The notes under the pieces are model-generated. The model did not search any database, was not told where the DNA came from, and worked only from the letters and a program-made list of their open reading frames with translations. Source: Phaffia rhodozyma (Eukaryota; Basidiomycota; Tremellomycetes; Cystofilobasidiales; Mrakiaceae). Taken from it: a stretch of 64,000 bases of DNA. Position numbers and translations under genes: made by a program. This document shows, piece after piece, positions 32,257 through 45,034 of this stretch (position 1 is the first letter of the stretch; each line of letters opens with the position of its first letter). The stretch is taken from the NCBI GenBank assembly GCA_014706385.1, contig JACGZH010000001.1, positions 1,116,001 to 1,180,000 on the forward strand, in the 5' to 3' direction.

Positions 32257-32688
32257 GAAAGGTCTTTCCTTCGAAACACGACTGTCCGCAATCTAAGCGA
32301 CTGCGAGAGGTGAGGGCAAGGGTCCGAACGGTGTAGAAAGACTGATGGTTTCTATCAGCAAGAGAAGTAGAAGGAGGCCGCAAAGATTGTAATTGTACAT
32401 AGAACTATAAACACATATCTTCCTTAATCATTCCATATGTTCAATGGATGATCTATTCGAGTAAGATTGAGCAATGTCATGAATGGCGAATGAGAGCAAA
32501 AGAGGATTATCAATGATCTTGTTGGTCCTCGATCGTCCTTGGCCGGGAACTACGTCGATGTTAACAATTCCATCCGATCAGCCTCACCTTTCACCCTTCA
32601 TCGTCCATCCATCTCCATCGTTCCTACGGAGGACGAACTCCAACTTCTTGAATCACTTCTCGTAAACACATATACACATCCGTATAGC
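32257..32688. other. Intergenic; possible alternative N-terminus of next gene
   Basis: Includes an in-frame ATG at 32539 that would add 50 residues (MAGNYVDVNNSIRSAS...) to the phosphatase. Otherwise no gene seen. Confidence 0.4.
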
Positions 32689-35085
32689 ATGTCGAGCACA
32701 TCATCTCCCTCGGTACCACCGACCGCTTTTGAGGCTATTCACCCTACAGTCCAATCGGCATTCTTTCCTGGTTCCAACTTGAAACTTGAACAAGTTCACA
32801 TCTTTTCCAGACATGGTTTGCTCCTTTTGCTGTTCTTCTTCGTCCTCTTTGCTTATTATGTTTCTGGCTATGCATGCTCTAATATGAACGCTGATTATCC
32901 TGGTCTTGCACTTTGAATCTTGTTCCTTCCTTCCTTGCCTTTTTATATCGTCACCGCCATGATCATGCTTGTTACTTGCAACGTCTGATTTCCAAAAAAA
33001 AAAAACCTTCTACAGGAGAACGAACTCCTGTCCGAGTCAGAATGACAAACTTGTTTCCCATCCGGTGGAACATGTGTCACGTCGGTAGAGAGTTCGATGC
33101 TGCTGTCTTGGAAGAGACCGGGTCGTCTGGGATCTTGAGGGTCAACCGAAAGGTTGACGTGCCTAGGGGACCCACGAAGGAGGTGGCAAAAGATGGGGAC
33201 TGGTATGTCCTTGCTCCCATTGTCTTCTCCGATTTGTTTGGATATCTTCGTCCCTCTTTGTCTACTTTGCGTAGAGATTTGACCAATCTGTCCGGCATGT
33301 GTATATGTCCTTCATCACATCTGTCTGTTGGTGATACAGTCTGTTAGGAGAGCTGACAGATATTGGTAGAAAGACGTCGTTAGCTCTTGGTCAATCGCTC
33401 AGAAAGTTATATGTCGATGAGTACGTCGAACCTCTCCTGCTTGTAGTCCCTCGTGCAGATCAAATGGCAACATTAACTTATGGTTCTTGGTCTGTCGACA
33501 AACGAACAGACTGGGCTTCCTGCCTTCTTCTCCTAACGCAGCCGACTTGTTCTTGAGGTTAGACTTATGGTTTAATAATCAATCTCATGACTTTATCTTA
33601 TTCATGTAAATGGCTAACCAGGGGTTCTATATACTTGGTTGATGTTTGTCGAATATAATCAAACAGGAGCACCTCCATGTCTAGGACGATCGAAACCCTT
33701 CAGCAGATCACTACTGGGCTTTACCCGTCCAGCACTCGAGGATCCTGGCGACCGGACGTTCATATCCGGAACCCTACCGAGGAATCGCTCTATCCGAATA
33801 CGTTTTCATGCGCACGACTCCGAGATCTAGACAAGCAGTTCTCTAGAGCGGCAGCGCTCGCTTACAATGACACTCTGAAGCCTTTGGATAAGAAGATTGG
33901 CAAGCATGTCGGAGGAAAAGAAATCAGAGTGGTAGGTTTTCTTTCATTGTATTTTTTGCGTTCTGAGGACTTTTTTTTGATGTTTTAATAACTAATATGT
34001 CTGAGCGTTCGGCGATCAACATCTTTCTTGCAATGCTGTAGGACAGCAACCCGTCCGCTTCAGGAATTATGGATTCAATCCGAGCGGCAGAGGCAAACGG
34101 GTTGAAGATACCTGCGGAGTTCAACGATCCTGATGTTCGAGACACCTTGGTAAGACACATCTTCTCTTACCTATGGTGAAACTTGTGATTAACCGATATG
34201 TTGAGGATCTCTCAGGAGCGTGCCATAGTCTCAGAATGGTTTGGCGGAGTATTGACCTCTAACGAAGTTCGAACATTAGCATCAGGAGTAAGTTACGCGG
34301 TCTTTTTCCAGAATGTCAGCTTATAACCAGGCTTAATTTCTTGTATCTATCTATCTATCTATCTAGCGATTACTATCAGATCTCCAACACGAGATGGCTG
34401 ACAAAGTAGCAGGAAAGAAGGATAGCGTCAAGATGGCTGTGCTGGCTTGCCATGATACAACGCTAGCTAGTATGTTGGCTACCTTGGGAGTGTTTGACAA
34501 TAGGTGCGCTTTATATCGGCTGCCTACATAGCGAATTGTTCTTTTTCCCTTTTAGGCAAGAGCAAAGCTTGATGACGACTGCTGTTCTCTCTTATTTGAT
34601 TTCTATATCCCATACAAAATGCTAGATGGCCTGGTGAGTGACCGATCTATACGATTGCTCATGCCATCCTGCGCTTGCTTCTGCGCCTGTATGGAGGCTA
34701 ATTTACTTCTTTGTTCTGTTTGAAAGACTTCACCGCTCATGTGTCTGTCGAGTTGTTCTCGACCCCTCCTGAGCCTACGACATTATTCTCTCGCTGGACT
34801 AAACCCACGCCTCCTCGTCATTGTAAGTTTCCCTGGCTACCGCTCGAGAAAGGCTAAGGCGCTGAACATGTTTGTGTTTCATCTCGTTTTCTGAATGTGC
34901 GTGCTTTCTGTGTTTCAGATGTTCGATTCAGATACCAGAACAAGCCGCTTGCTCTCCCGGCCTGCGCTCAGCCCGAGAACCATTTGACGGGTGTCCCAGA
35001 GTTATGTACGTTCGAGGCATTCCAAAAAGCAGTAGAGAAGGTGACTCCGTTGGATTGGGAGAAGGAATGCGCTAGAGAGGAATGA
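32689..35085 (+). CDS. Histidine acid phosphatase family protein
   Basis: An exon gives EQVHIFSRHG, which joins ERTPVRVR to make the RHGxRxP catalytic motif. Later exons give LLGELTDIGRKTSLALGQSL, LFLRSTSMSRTIETLQQITT (second arginine region), and MAVLACHDTTLASMLATLGV, the HD motif at the end of the fold. The layout fits histidine acid phosphatases of the ACP2/ACP6 group more than secreted phytases: I see no signal peptide after the chosen start (MSSTSSPSVPP). Substrate unknown; lysophosphatidate phosphatases belong to this branch. About nine exons, one preceded by an ATCT microsatellite that forms its acceptor (34344-34366). Stop at 35083. An upstream in-frame ATG at 32539 is possible. Confidence 0.85.
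34344..34366 (+). repeat. (TATC)n microsatellite forming a 3' splice site
   Basis: About five tatc units run directly into the ctag acceptor of the exon encoding RLLSDLQHEM in the phosphatase gene. Confidence 0.75.
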
Positions 35086-35277
35086 TCTACAGAACGTCTC
35101 TTTCCATTTTAAATGCCTGTAGCTATAGCCTTGTTATCACAAAATTTGTTCCAGTTGGGTGTTTCACAGTGTATATAGTGACGTGTGCACAGACGTGTGT
35201 GTTTTTGCTTTCCTCTTGACTTTTCTTCTTTTCCGACACGAGTTGAGACAAATATGTAAGGAGACAACGTTATGAAA

Positions 35278-36877
35278 TCAGGTCTGCCATCCTTCATCAC
35301 CTTGTCCTGGGGCGCTCCACTTTGGCCTGTGATCTTTGTAACCGTTTCCTCTTCTGCTCTTCTTTTTGTCCTTCTCCTCTCTGAGCTCTTCTCTTCTCTT
35401 CTCGACACGCTCTTTTCTCTCTCTTGCCTCTTCTTCGTCTGTGCCCGTTGGCTTCTTGTTCAAGCTCTCCTCGACTACTTCAGCCTCCCATGTTCTACCT
35501 CCTCCACGGTCCTCAATCTCTTCGTTGGCTGAGGCCGAAAGACCCTCTTTGAAGCCGATGGTTCGTCGGTGAGAGTAACCAGGATAGAGAGTAGGGTGGA
35601 AAGCGAAAGAGCGAAGGATTCGGTATTGAGGTTGAGTAGCGGGAAGCGTCGTGTTGGGCGGGGGTCGTTGGGAGGGAGGAATCATGTGAAGCGGAGGAAG
35701 AGGCTTCGGTTTAGTCAACAGTCGGGGTAGATCCCTGTTTGAATGGAAGGATGTTTCCAGGAAGGATAAGAGGGTGAGAGCAAGAGCAAAGGGCACATCT
35801 GGTTAACTGACAATCATTCTCCAAGTGGGAGGACAATGGGAATGGAGCGCAAATCCAACGAGGGTGACAGAAAGAACATACCAAAGAGTATACGGAACTG
35901 CATCTCTCAGAGTGACCAGCACTGTACCCTTCTGAACTTTCCAGCTTGCCTTCTCGACCGGGATTGCGTAGGCCTCATCGCCTTCCTCTCCTTCTCCTAG
36001 TTCCTCGAAATCACTGACACCCTCCAACTCATCTTCATCCTTTTCCTTCACCTTCTTTGCTTTCACCTTTCCTTTTCCATGTCCAGGCTCGACAACAGGA
36101 ATTCGACTCGGTCCTTTGCTCAAGAACGGCGCGACAGAACGAAGAAACTTTGCAAGCATGACCTGGTTCAACTGAACGTTTCTCGCCTGGTCCTTTTCGC
36201 CTGTTCCAAGATGAGGAAAGTTGAACACGACTCGAGTCCAACCGCCAGGTCGAGATTTGATCTCTGATGTGGCTTCTAGATCGGTTGCGTCGACAGAGAA
36301 GAGAACAGGTACGCCATGCGCTCGGATGGCGCTGACGATGGCGGATGCATCCGGGTACTTCTCGTAGCACGTGGTTTCAGAGTCGAACGAAGTGGCGAGA
36401 ATTTGATTTGACTTGTCGATAAACACATGCTGGTTGAGAAGACCTAGAGTGAACGAAAAATTGCCTATGTACAAGAAGAAAGCAGAGGAATAGATTGTTA
36501 ACGCATCTGCGCATGGGTGTAGGGAGACGACGCGGGAGCAGGCATACCTTCTCCAACAAGAAGGATAGAGTCGTCTGCCTCGAATGGCATGGTCTTTTTG
36601 GCTTTGAGTTTTGCTCGTTTCTCAGCTGCAGCCTGCGCATCTGATATTCTCTAAAGTGGTTCAACGTGACGGAGAGTGTCAAAAAAAAAGAGAAAGTTCC
36701 CCAGACTTGGAGTGAGTATGAGCCATACCGTTCAACGGATGGATGGTTGGTTGGATGGATGGATGGAGCCCAGTTCATGAGATATCTTACCTGCTCCTTG
36801 GCCTCTTTCGCCTGAATCTTCTGCTCGTGAACCTTTCGACCTGCGAGAGCGCTCTTCAGACTTGGTTTCTTTGCCAT
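35278..36877 (-). CDS. BMT5: 25S rRNA (uridine-N3)-methyltransferase, Bmt5 type
   Basis: On the minus strand it starts MAKKPSLKSALAGRKVHEQK (basic, nucleolar style). It continues DDSILLVGEGNFSFTLGLL, the SAM-binding motif typical of the DUF2431/Bmt5 family, then ILATSFDSETTCYEKYPDAS, VLFSVDATDLE and TRVVFNFPHLGTG (catalytic-region motif FNFPH.G). A Lys/Glu insert (KGKVKAKKVKEKDEDELEG) precedes GTVLVTLRDAVPYTLW. The last exon ends with YRILRSFAFHPTLYPGYSHR and a highly charged tail. Bmt5 methylates U2634 of 25S rRNA in yeast. It is divergent from the glutaredoxin gene across a poly(A/T) tract. A GGAT microsatellite lies in its first intron (about 36740-36766). Confidence 0.9.
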
Positions 36878-36980
36878 TCTGTGAGTTTGTAAATGAAGTC
36901 TGTGTGAGTTGAGTATATGTTGGGGGTTGAGGGTATTACCAGATTTTCTTGTAGTCGGTTTATTACAAAATTGTCGATAT

Positions 36981-37037
36981 GATAAAATAATGAAAAAATA
37001 AAAAAAAATAAAAATAAAATAAAAATAAATAAAAAAT
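36981..37037. repeat. Poly(A)-rich tract in divergent promoter
   Basis: Runs of A broken by single T, about 57 bp, between the BMT5 and GRX4 starts. Poly(dA:dT) commonly excludes nucleosomes in fungal promoters. Confidence 0.7.
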
Positions 37038-37133
37038 CACCTCATCTTTCTAATCAGATTCAAATCCGCCATCTTTTTCATTCTGCTTTCACCACAAACC
37101 ATCGCTTTGTATCGATAACATATCTTGGTAGCC

Positions 37134-38274
37134 ATGTCTTCGTCTCAAAAGTGAGGGTCTCATCTGTTAATTGTATCAAGTCTGGTCTTTGGGTGCTAAC
37201 CTAGGGGTTTTTGACGACTGTTTCTGCCTTTGTGCTCGTCCAACTCACCTTGCATTGCCCTTCTTCAGTCTCATTGACGTCACCTCGCCTGATCACTTCA
37301 AGGATCTCCTTTCGGCTGATCTTAACCGGGTCTCACTTCTCAACTTTTGGGCTCCATGGGCTGATGTTTGCAAAGAGATGAATGAAGTACGTCGTTTTGA
37401 ATCTCGCGAGACATGTGTTTCTAGTGCCTTTCTCGCAGTATTAGCAAGACAAATCAGATGATTTATCGGACTCACCTGATACGCTTACCCGTCTTTTCGG
37501 TATGTTTCTTCGCAGGTTGTCAAATCGTTAGCAGAAAATTATCCCCAGGTCTTGGTCCTCAATATCGAGGCCGAAGAGCAGCCTGATATCTCCGAGTCGT
37601 TTGATATCGAGGCCGTTCCTACGTTCCTTCTGCTACGAGTAAGCCTTGCCGGGTTTCCTCCTGCCTTGGTCACTTTTCTCAAACTCTCAACTCCACTGGA
37701 CTGACTGTGATGAGCGCGTTCATTCTTCGGTCACCATAGGGTCACTCTTTACTCTCCCGACACTCGGGTTCGGTTGCACCCGCTTTGACTGCTGCTCTAT
37801 CCACCCATGCATCCTCTTCTCCATCTGCTCCGCTGAGCACAACGACGGTGTCCCCGCAGGCTCCCCAGTCGTTGGACGAGAAGCTGACGATGCTCATGAA
37901 CCGGTCGCCGGTGATGCTGTTCATGAAGGGAAACCCGGACGCTCCCCAGTGTGGGTTCTCTAGACAGGCTACCGCGGTGTTAAGAGGAGAGGGTGTCGAA
38001 TTCGGATGGTTCGATATCTTTTCAGACAACGAGGTCCGGGAAGGAATGAAGAAGAAGAACGACTGGCCCAGTGAGTCTAGAACTAGCCCATTCTGCCTGT
38101 TGCGTGCGCTTGGCTGTGATAGAAACGCAGTTCTCATGGTTAAATATATCTCTTTCTCTCAACTTGACAGCTTTCCCTCAGATCATTGTCAAAGGAGAGC
38201 TGATCGGCGGGTTGGACATTCTCAAGGAAATGGTTGCCTCGGGCGAGTTCCAAGAGTTAATTGAAGGCATTTAG
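37134..38274 (+). CDS. GRX4: Monothiol glutaredoxin Grx3/Grx4 (thioredoxin-glutaredoxin)
   Basis: ATG at 37134 is followed by a first intron after MSSSQ. The N-terminal thioredoxin-like domain reads [37 protein letters not shown] (one Cys only, as normal for this family) and [16 protein letters not shown] Ser/Thr/Ala linker leads to the glutaredoxin domain: [34 protein letters not shown] with the CGFS iron-sulfur site, [20 protein letters not shown], then [20 protein letters not shown]. Grx3/4 binds a [2Fe-2S] cluster with glutathione and a BolA partner, handles cytosolic iron and reports iron status to transcription factors. Length (about 240 residues) is normal. Confidence 0.95.
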
Positions 38275-38936
38275 AGAAGTGGGATTTTGTTCGACTTTTT
38301 CTTTCCTTTCCGTTATTCTCTACCTTTTTTTTTCTCGGTACTTCTCTCTGTCGTTCTATGCTTCCCTGGTTGTATCAGAGACCTTGAAGAGAAGATCATG
38401 AATGCTTGACAACAGTTGATTTCTGTACGTATGTGCGTCTGAACTCATCAACTACGTATCCTATCGACAGCCACGAAGAGCCACAGCAGGTCATAGCGAG
38501 CTCCAACAAGCTATCATGATCTGATCCAACCCATCGATGAATTCCAATCAGTCTGTCCTGCTCATTCTATAGCAAGAGCGAACGATGACGAATACAATTC
38601 TGGGTAATAGAATTCTCAAGCGATTTCCCTAATGCCTCTTCAAACTTTCTCTAATGACTTCCACCAAATTTCTTTAGTATTTCTTTCTCCTCACCTTCTT
38701 TTTCTTTTTTTCTTCTTCTATCTTTCTCCTTCTCGAGTTCATCGATCGCTCCGAACACTCTTCATCTTCAGCCCTCGCTTTCAGCTACCTCTTTCGGCGT
38801 CCTTAGATCGTTTCTTCTGGTTGAAAAACTCTCGATATCATAACCGTCTTTTTGTAGGACAGTCTTCAAGAAATCATCCTCGAAATATACTCTGAAAAGA
38901 AGGAGAAAAAAACCCACACGCGAAAACTCTTAGACG
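38275..38936. other. Intergenic, pyrimidine-rich promoter of HEL2
   Basis: Holds the GRX4 3' end and a long T/C-rich stretch (about 38660-38810). No gene seen. Confidence 0.5.
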
Positions 38937-41900
38937 ATGGCTTCCTCTAGACGATACAATTTCTCCGGAAAGCTCACATCCTCCGGAAGCTCAAACCGCA
39001 CTTTGACGGACGAGAACACCAACACGGCTGCTCCCTCGCAAGCCTCGCTCCGTCGGCCAGACCTTCCTTCTCCCTCTCCTTCATACACCTCATCATCGGT
39101 TTCCTCCGTTGAGTCGAGTCTTCCCGCTCAACAACAGGTCGAATCCTCGAATGGGAGCGTCGAGAGAGACGAAGACCTCTGCTTTATCTGTGCCGAACCT
39201 TTCAAATACTATGCGGTCGGAGTTTGCAACCATGTTTGTCTTTTCGTTTGATCGTCTATTTATGCTGTAACCTCAACCAGCCATTCTGTAAAGCTTCGTA
39301 CTGAACAATAGCAACTTATCTATTTCGGGGGGTTTCGTTATTCAACTCAATCGTGGTTGTCAACGGAAACACTTGACGGAACACTTGGACGAACCTGTAT
39401 CATGTTTGTAGAGAACGTGTCATGTTTGCTCTCTCCGACTGAGGGCACTGTACAAAAAGACTGAATGCACCTACTGCAAGGTACGCCGGCCTACTTGCTA
39501 TGTATCTCCTTCCCAAAGCTTTCCCTTCGTTCGTGGCGATCTGCGCGACGTATGCTGCTCTTTCCCATACAAATTCGAGGCAGAGGGACTTGATTAGTGA
39601 TCTTTTTAGTTTCCAGCTGGTCAAGCTGACACTCGTGTTATATGTATGCTCATGATATAGGCAGATAACCCAGATGTATTTTTCACACGGTCTCCCGATA
39701 CGTTGTTCGAGAAGATGTCTCGAACCGAATTCAGAGATGACAAGCTGAGGATCTATTTCTCAGACGACGAAGTAGTCAGTGTTTCTTCTCATTCTCCCCC
39801 TCCTCCCTTCCACAAAGTACCTAGATGTGCATCGGACCGAGACACGGTAACTGACGATCTCTTATCGTCTGCCGTGGTATTCACCAGATGGAAGAGTCCT
39901 TGCTTCTCCTGAGATTCAACTGTCCGTCAGAGTCATGCGATTATATCGCGAAAGGATGGATGGATCTTCGTCGACACGTCGACAAGACGCACAACGGATA
40001 CCTCTTATGGTTAGTTCCGCTCATCGTTGTTTTCTCCTTTTGAAACGCTGCATAAGCCTCTCAGAGTTGTAAACACAAAAGCTGATTTGGAAATCTGTGC
40101 CTCAACTGTGTAGCGACGTATGTGTCAAGCACAAGAAGGTGTTTGCTCATGAGCAAGAGATCTACCCGCCAGCTTTGTTGGCCCATCATCTGCCTTCTAG
40201 AGTTCCCCGTCGGATGAAACCTCCCCAGCTGCCCCAGGGAATGGAAATCACTGGAGAAATGGGTGTTCATCCGATGTGCGAGTTTTGTCACGAGTGCTTC
40301 TTTGCGGGAGATGATCTGTTGAAACATTTGAAGGAAAACCATGAGGACTGCTTCTTGTGCAAACAGGCTGGTATCAGGGATCAATAGTCAGCCCTCTCTC
40401 TCTTTTTCCCATCATTCGGTCAAATTCTGTCCGTTCAAGCTACTCACGCCGAGTGCTTTCGGCCCTGATGTTCTTATCTCAATTCTCTCAGTTTCCAAAC
40501 ATATGATAAACTCGAACAGCACTTTGTGTATGCATCACTTGTTCGATCAGCTTTTTTTTTCTTCACTGGATGCGATCTCCTGATGCAATCGTTCTTCTTT
40601 CTGGAATCTCACTTCGACCACAGCACTCAACACTATCCCTGTTATGATCCTCAGTGTCAGGAGAAGAAATTTGTTGTGTTCGCTTCAGAGATGGATCTCA
40701 AAGTTCATCAGGTCTCAGAGGTTAGTCTAGCTGTCAACCATTCTTGCTGTTGTTCATCCAAGACGAAGAACAAAGGTTGACGCGCTCCCTGCCGACTGTC
40801 ATCAGCATGCCTCTCAAATGACTTCTCGGGATCTTGCCTTGGCTCGTCGCATCCAAGTCTCAATGTCCTTCGAGGACCCTCGGTCGTCCCACTCTGGTTC
40901 CAACGGCTCCAACGGCCGAGGAGGTCGAGGTGGCGGTCGAAACGGATCCAGAGGCGGTCGTGGAAATGGACCGGATGCCAGTGGACGGGCGCTCTACGAT
41001 CCAGGAACTTTCGATGGAACGGCCGGTGTGCCAAACAACAAGTCGTCTAGAAGGGCTGGGTTTGGCGCCGATCTGACTGGGGGCGAGGCCGGTGCTGGGT
41101 CCTCTTCCAATGGAGGAGGTGCGATGAGCGAAGCTGAAAGGTACGGGCTATCATATATATCTCTTTTCCGCTATCAGCGTAAATTCACAAGTAGCGTGCT
41201 CGGACGAGACAGTGGGACGTCCCATTTGGTTGCTCAACTGACAATATATTACCTTTCTACTGCCTGTGAAATATTTGCAAACAACCATAATAATAATGTA
41301 TCAATATACACAGGAAACACTCTACTTTCATGACCAGGGTGTACAACTTGGTGGGTCGATCGGACGCTAAAAACGCAGCGTTCACTTCATCTGTACAGGC
41401 CTACAAAACCGGCCAGGCTGGACCCCGAGACGTACTAGACACAATCTTCAACATTCTTGATAGGGATGTCAGTCTGACAATGGATATTGCTAGCGGGGTT
41501 GCGTCCTTACTCCTCTCAACCGACGAGGATCGGCAAAAGACCCTGAACAAAGAGATTCAACTATGGGGTAACGAGGTCAGTCTCTAGGGTGTCATGCAGT
41601 TCTTGCTTCCAGAAAGCTTTGCAGCTCACACTAACATTCTTTGCGTTCAAACCCGTAGTACTCCCGAGATTTCCCCTCAATCGATCAGCCTATGGGTGGC
41701 TCCGGTTCAAGCTACCGTACCCATGCCGTTAACGGCAACGTCAACGCTAAGGCTCTCAAAGTCAAGCAGAACACTGCAAGTCATTCGTCTCGACAGGTCT
41801 GGGATCGAGTCGAGAGCGCAGAAGCCACTCTACGACCTCCGGCTGCTCCGAAACGACAGGTGATCAAGCCTGGAGCAATTAATTATGCGTCCGACTTCCC

Positions 41901-42474
41901 TGCCCCACAGGCTTTGTCCTCTAACTCTCGGCCCTCAGCGGGTAACCCGCCAAGCCTGGCTAGCAACCTGTCCGCTTCTCGAGCACGGCCGACGCCAACG
42001 AATGCAAAGACTGTGCCTGGTTCAACCGCATGGGCCAGTAGCCAAAAATCATCGACGTCTTCAGATAGATTCCCTGCGTTACCACCTCCCGTGGCCTCGT
42101 CAGCATCTTCATCCCGACCTGCGCCCGTCTCTGTAAACTATGCGTCTTCGACGTCTGGCACGGGCTCCCGAACACCGGCCAAAGCCCCCAAGCCGGTCTC
42201 ACACGCTGCGTTCCCGTCGTTGCAGACCAACTCGGCTGCTGCCGAGCTGGCCGCACGGAAGAAGGCTCTGTTTTCGAACCCAAGTGCCCGGGCAGAAACA
42301 ATCAAGCGAATCACCGGAGAGAAATCTGCACCAGTGTCGTCCTGGGGATCGTCGCCGACAGGCTCTGGAAGCAACACGCCGGACGTGAGCGTGACGCCTC
42401 CGCCGATGTCCGGAGGAAAGAAAAAAGGAAAAGGAAAGGAGGTCTTGTTTACAATCAGTGCTCGACCTAACTAG
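38937..42474 (+). CDS. HEL2: E3 ubiquitin ligase Hel2/ZNF598 (ribosome collision sensor)
   Basis: A Ser-rich start (MASSRRYNFSGKLTSSGSS) leads to the RING: LCFICAEPFKYYAVGVCNH, then RTCHVCSLRLRALY and CTYCKADNPDVFFT. LIM/C2H2-type zinc fingers follow: CPSESCDYIAKGWMDLRRHV, CDVCVKHKKVFAHEQ, MCEFCHECFFAGDDLLKHLK, CFLCKQAG, LEQHF and YPCYDPQCQEKKFVVF, in the order typical of Hel2. A Gly/Asn/Arg-rich segment comes next (about 40890-40980), then a helical domain (FMTRVYNLVGRSDAKNAAFT, SSVQAYKTGQAGPRDVLDTI) and the YSRDFPSI motif. The ligase ubiquitinates 40S proteins on collided ribosomes and starts ribosome-associated quality control. The exon ending GVQLGGSIGR in another frame was rejected in favour of the frame reading MTRVYNLVG. 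Confidence 0.93.
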
Positions 42475-42906
42475 ATCCGTGTTGTGTTCACTTTGTAGGC
42501 GATCAAGAAAAGACACATAGAATAGTGTAAAACTTCCAAACAGCTCATCTAACAGAGCCGATCGATTTTATTCTCTCCCTTGTTGGTCATAGTATGGATC
42601 ATACTAGCTCTATCACATGTTGTCTTGTCTTGTCTTCATGATTTCCAAATGATCAGCCCTTAGATGTTGTCCTCCGTGGATCACGGAGGGATGAGAAAAC
42701 AGAGCGAGAAGTTCGGCGGAGATTTGTCAACCGGACGTGCGGGGGTGTGACCGATTAAAGTGTAACAACTTTGGCGTAAAGAAGGAATCCGTTATCTATT
42801 CTCACCTTCTCGTCTCTCACACTCTCTTTCATCTCCTTTCATTGCTTCTGATCACCCATCTACCATCTGCTATCTGCTATTTTCATATCGTTTTTCTTCC
42901 CTTACC
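42475..42906. other. Intergenic with inverted repeat
   Basis: 3' end of HEL2 and upstream region of the nucleoside hydrolase gene. Contains an 8-bp-arm inverted repeat listed separately. Confidence 0.5.
42671..42689. repeat. Inverted repeat, 8-bp arms
   Basis: cctccgtg (42671-42678), 3-nt spacer, cacggagg (42682-42689): a perfect 19-bp dyad. It could be a dimeric regulator site or a short hairpin. Confidence 0.7.
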
Positions 42907-44586
42907 ATGTCAAAGACTATCATTGATCTGTAAGAGATGTTTCTCTCTCTTTTTCCCCGTCAAGATCTCATGTCTAGACACACACATACAGAGCCATAGC
43001 TTACCTATCTCTCCTTTTATACGTGATTATCTAGCGATATCGGAGTGGATGACGCACTTGCTCTCATCTACGCACTTGCCTCTTCTGAACTCGACATTCT
43101 CGCTTTAACACCCGTGTTCGGAAACACAACGATCGAACATGTATACAAAAATTTGATCAAGACGTTCCATGTGATGGAGCGGCAACTAGAGACCGTCGAG
43201 CCGACTTTGAGGGAAACCAGATGGCCTGGACTCGTTCGAGCTCAGCGTCAAAAGATCCAGGTATCGAAGGAAGGAGCACGACTTCCTATTGACGGAGAGT
43301 TTGCCACCGCCTCCTACTTTGTAAGTCGCACGGAGATCTATGTCAGAAGATGGAAAGTGATCACTGGAGCTGACTTTCAGGTCATTTATCGTTCCTCTTG
43401 GTCGCTGTGTTCTTTATAATTTATACGCACACTTTATCTCGCAGCATGGACCAGATGGACTCTCCAACATCTCCGAGATTCGCCCAGAGCTTATACCTCC
43501 TCCGTCATACTTCCCCGCTTCTCTCGAGCTATCATCTAAGGCTTCCTCGGACCTTATCCTCGAGGTCTTGGAGAAGGAAGTCGCTAACACGGTCACTATT
43601 GTAGCTCTTGGGCCTTGTAAGCTATGACTTCTCTGTCTTGTTCTCCTAATCTATTGAGTCTACGTATCTACGTATAATTATGTCCAAAGTCTTCGATCAG
43701 AGATTGACATGCTCTTGCTGTATGAACAGTGACCAACCTGGCATTGGCACACAAGGCCAACCCGGAGATCTTTACGAAGGTCAAGCAAGTCGTATGGATG
43801 GGAGCCGCTTTGGACGTTCCTGGAAGTGAGTCATGAAGAAATGACTTTCTCTGCCATCTTTTTCTATCCAGACAACTAACATTAGCTTCTTCATCTCCAC
43901 CAAAGACACCTCTCCTTCGGCCGAATTCAATCTTTACGCTGATCCGTATGCCGGAGCATACATTTTTGACGCCTCTTCTCCTTCCCGGTCTTCTCATCCT
44001 TTCCACCTCACAATTCTTCCTCTCGACGTCACAACTCCTCACGCGGTCCCTTTCCCGGAATTACTCCTACCTTCGCCTGAATCTCCGGTGGACGTGTATA
44101 CCTCGGCATTCCTTCCTCGAGTCAAGGAGATCTATAGTAGCCTAGGCTTGCCGGACGAGATGGAGATGCATGACCCAATGGTCGTTTGGGTTGCGGTAGC
44201 GCTTGCCAGAGGAGACAGCGGATTTAGCGTTCGAAGAAGAAAGTTTGAGGTTGAGCGAAAAGGAGAGTGGACCAGAGGGATGTGTGTGATCGATCGACGG
44301 TCAGTCTGTTATTGGGATTTCCTTTGACCTACTCTTGATTACATGACAAAGCGGGTCGTTCATCTAATGCTCTGTTTTGTATGTTGTTATCTTTCTCACT
44401 TTTACTTGCTACAGAGGGACGGAGGAGGCCGATCTAGCGATCAGAACACACGGAGGGATCAAGCCAAAGTCGTCTGATGAGATTAAGTCTGATGTTTCTC
44501 AGAGCGGCATCGAGGTCGTTGTCGAGACCACCGGTAAGGAAGCATTCAGAAAGGAGTTTATGCAGAGGACGTTCGGCAGAGCTTAA
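42907..44586 (+). CDS. URH1: Inosine-uridine-preferring nucleoside hydrolase (Urh1 family)
   Basis: Exon 1 reads MSKTIIDL and joins DIGVDDALALIYALASSELD, giving the N-terminal Asp cluster DxDxGxDD that binds Ca2+ (normally DTDPGIDD). Then come LDILALTPVFGNTTIEHVYK, SDLILEVLEKEVANTVTIVA with LGPLTNLALA (family motif), VKQVVWMGAALDVPGN, SAEFNLYADPYAGAYIF (the N.DP.A motif) and LTILPLDVTTP. The last exons give MHDPMVVWVAVALARG (catalytic HDP). Such enzymes hydrolyse ribonucleosides to ribose and base for salvage. A long insert near RETRWPGLVRAQRQKIQ replaces the usual short loop. The threonine of DTDPG is Leu here. Confidence 0.9.
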
Positions 44587-45034
44587 TCAGACAAACGATC
44601 GCATAGAGATGGGACACTAGAATGATCGATTCAGGATTTCACTCCTTTTTTTGTCCTCCGCTCTTTGGTATATTATATTCTCTCCCTCATATTTTGGTCA
44701 ACATCAAATGGAACAGCATCCTTTCTAGAATGAATATCGTCTAGTTGTGTTTTTGTATTTGTATGGCTGATGATGATGATGATGATGCATATAAGCATAT
44801 ACACATAGGCTACAGAGCGACGGTGTTTCTGGACGTTACCATGGTGATTTACCCCAACCAAGACTTCCCCACAAAATACAGTCTCGGTTATACTCTCACC
44901 CGGACTGATCCGATGATAACAAACAACTTTCTACCAACAACGATCTATTCAATCTTTCTTGCCTACTTTGGCATCTGTCTTTTCTACACGTCTGGGTAGT
45001 AAGATTCCTCTGGTGAATGGTCCATTCAGATTCC
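44587..45034. other. Intergenic with (GAT)n repeat
   Basis: A run of gat triplets at about 44768-44787. No gene convincingly seen; open frames here lack family signal. Confidence 0.5.

Noticed and set aside
42138..42377. Several open frames on both strands over the HEL2 C-terminal exon
   Set aside because: GC-richer Ser/Pro/Ala coding sequence leaves other frames open by composition.
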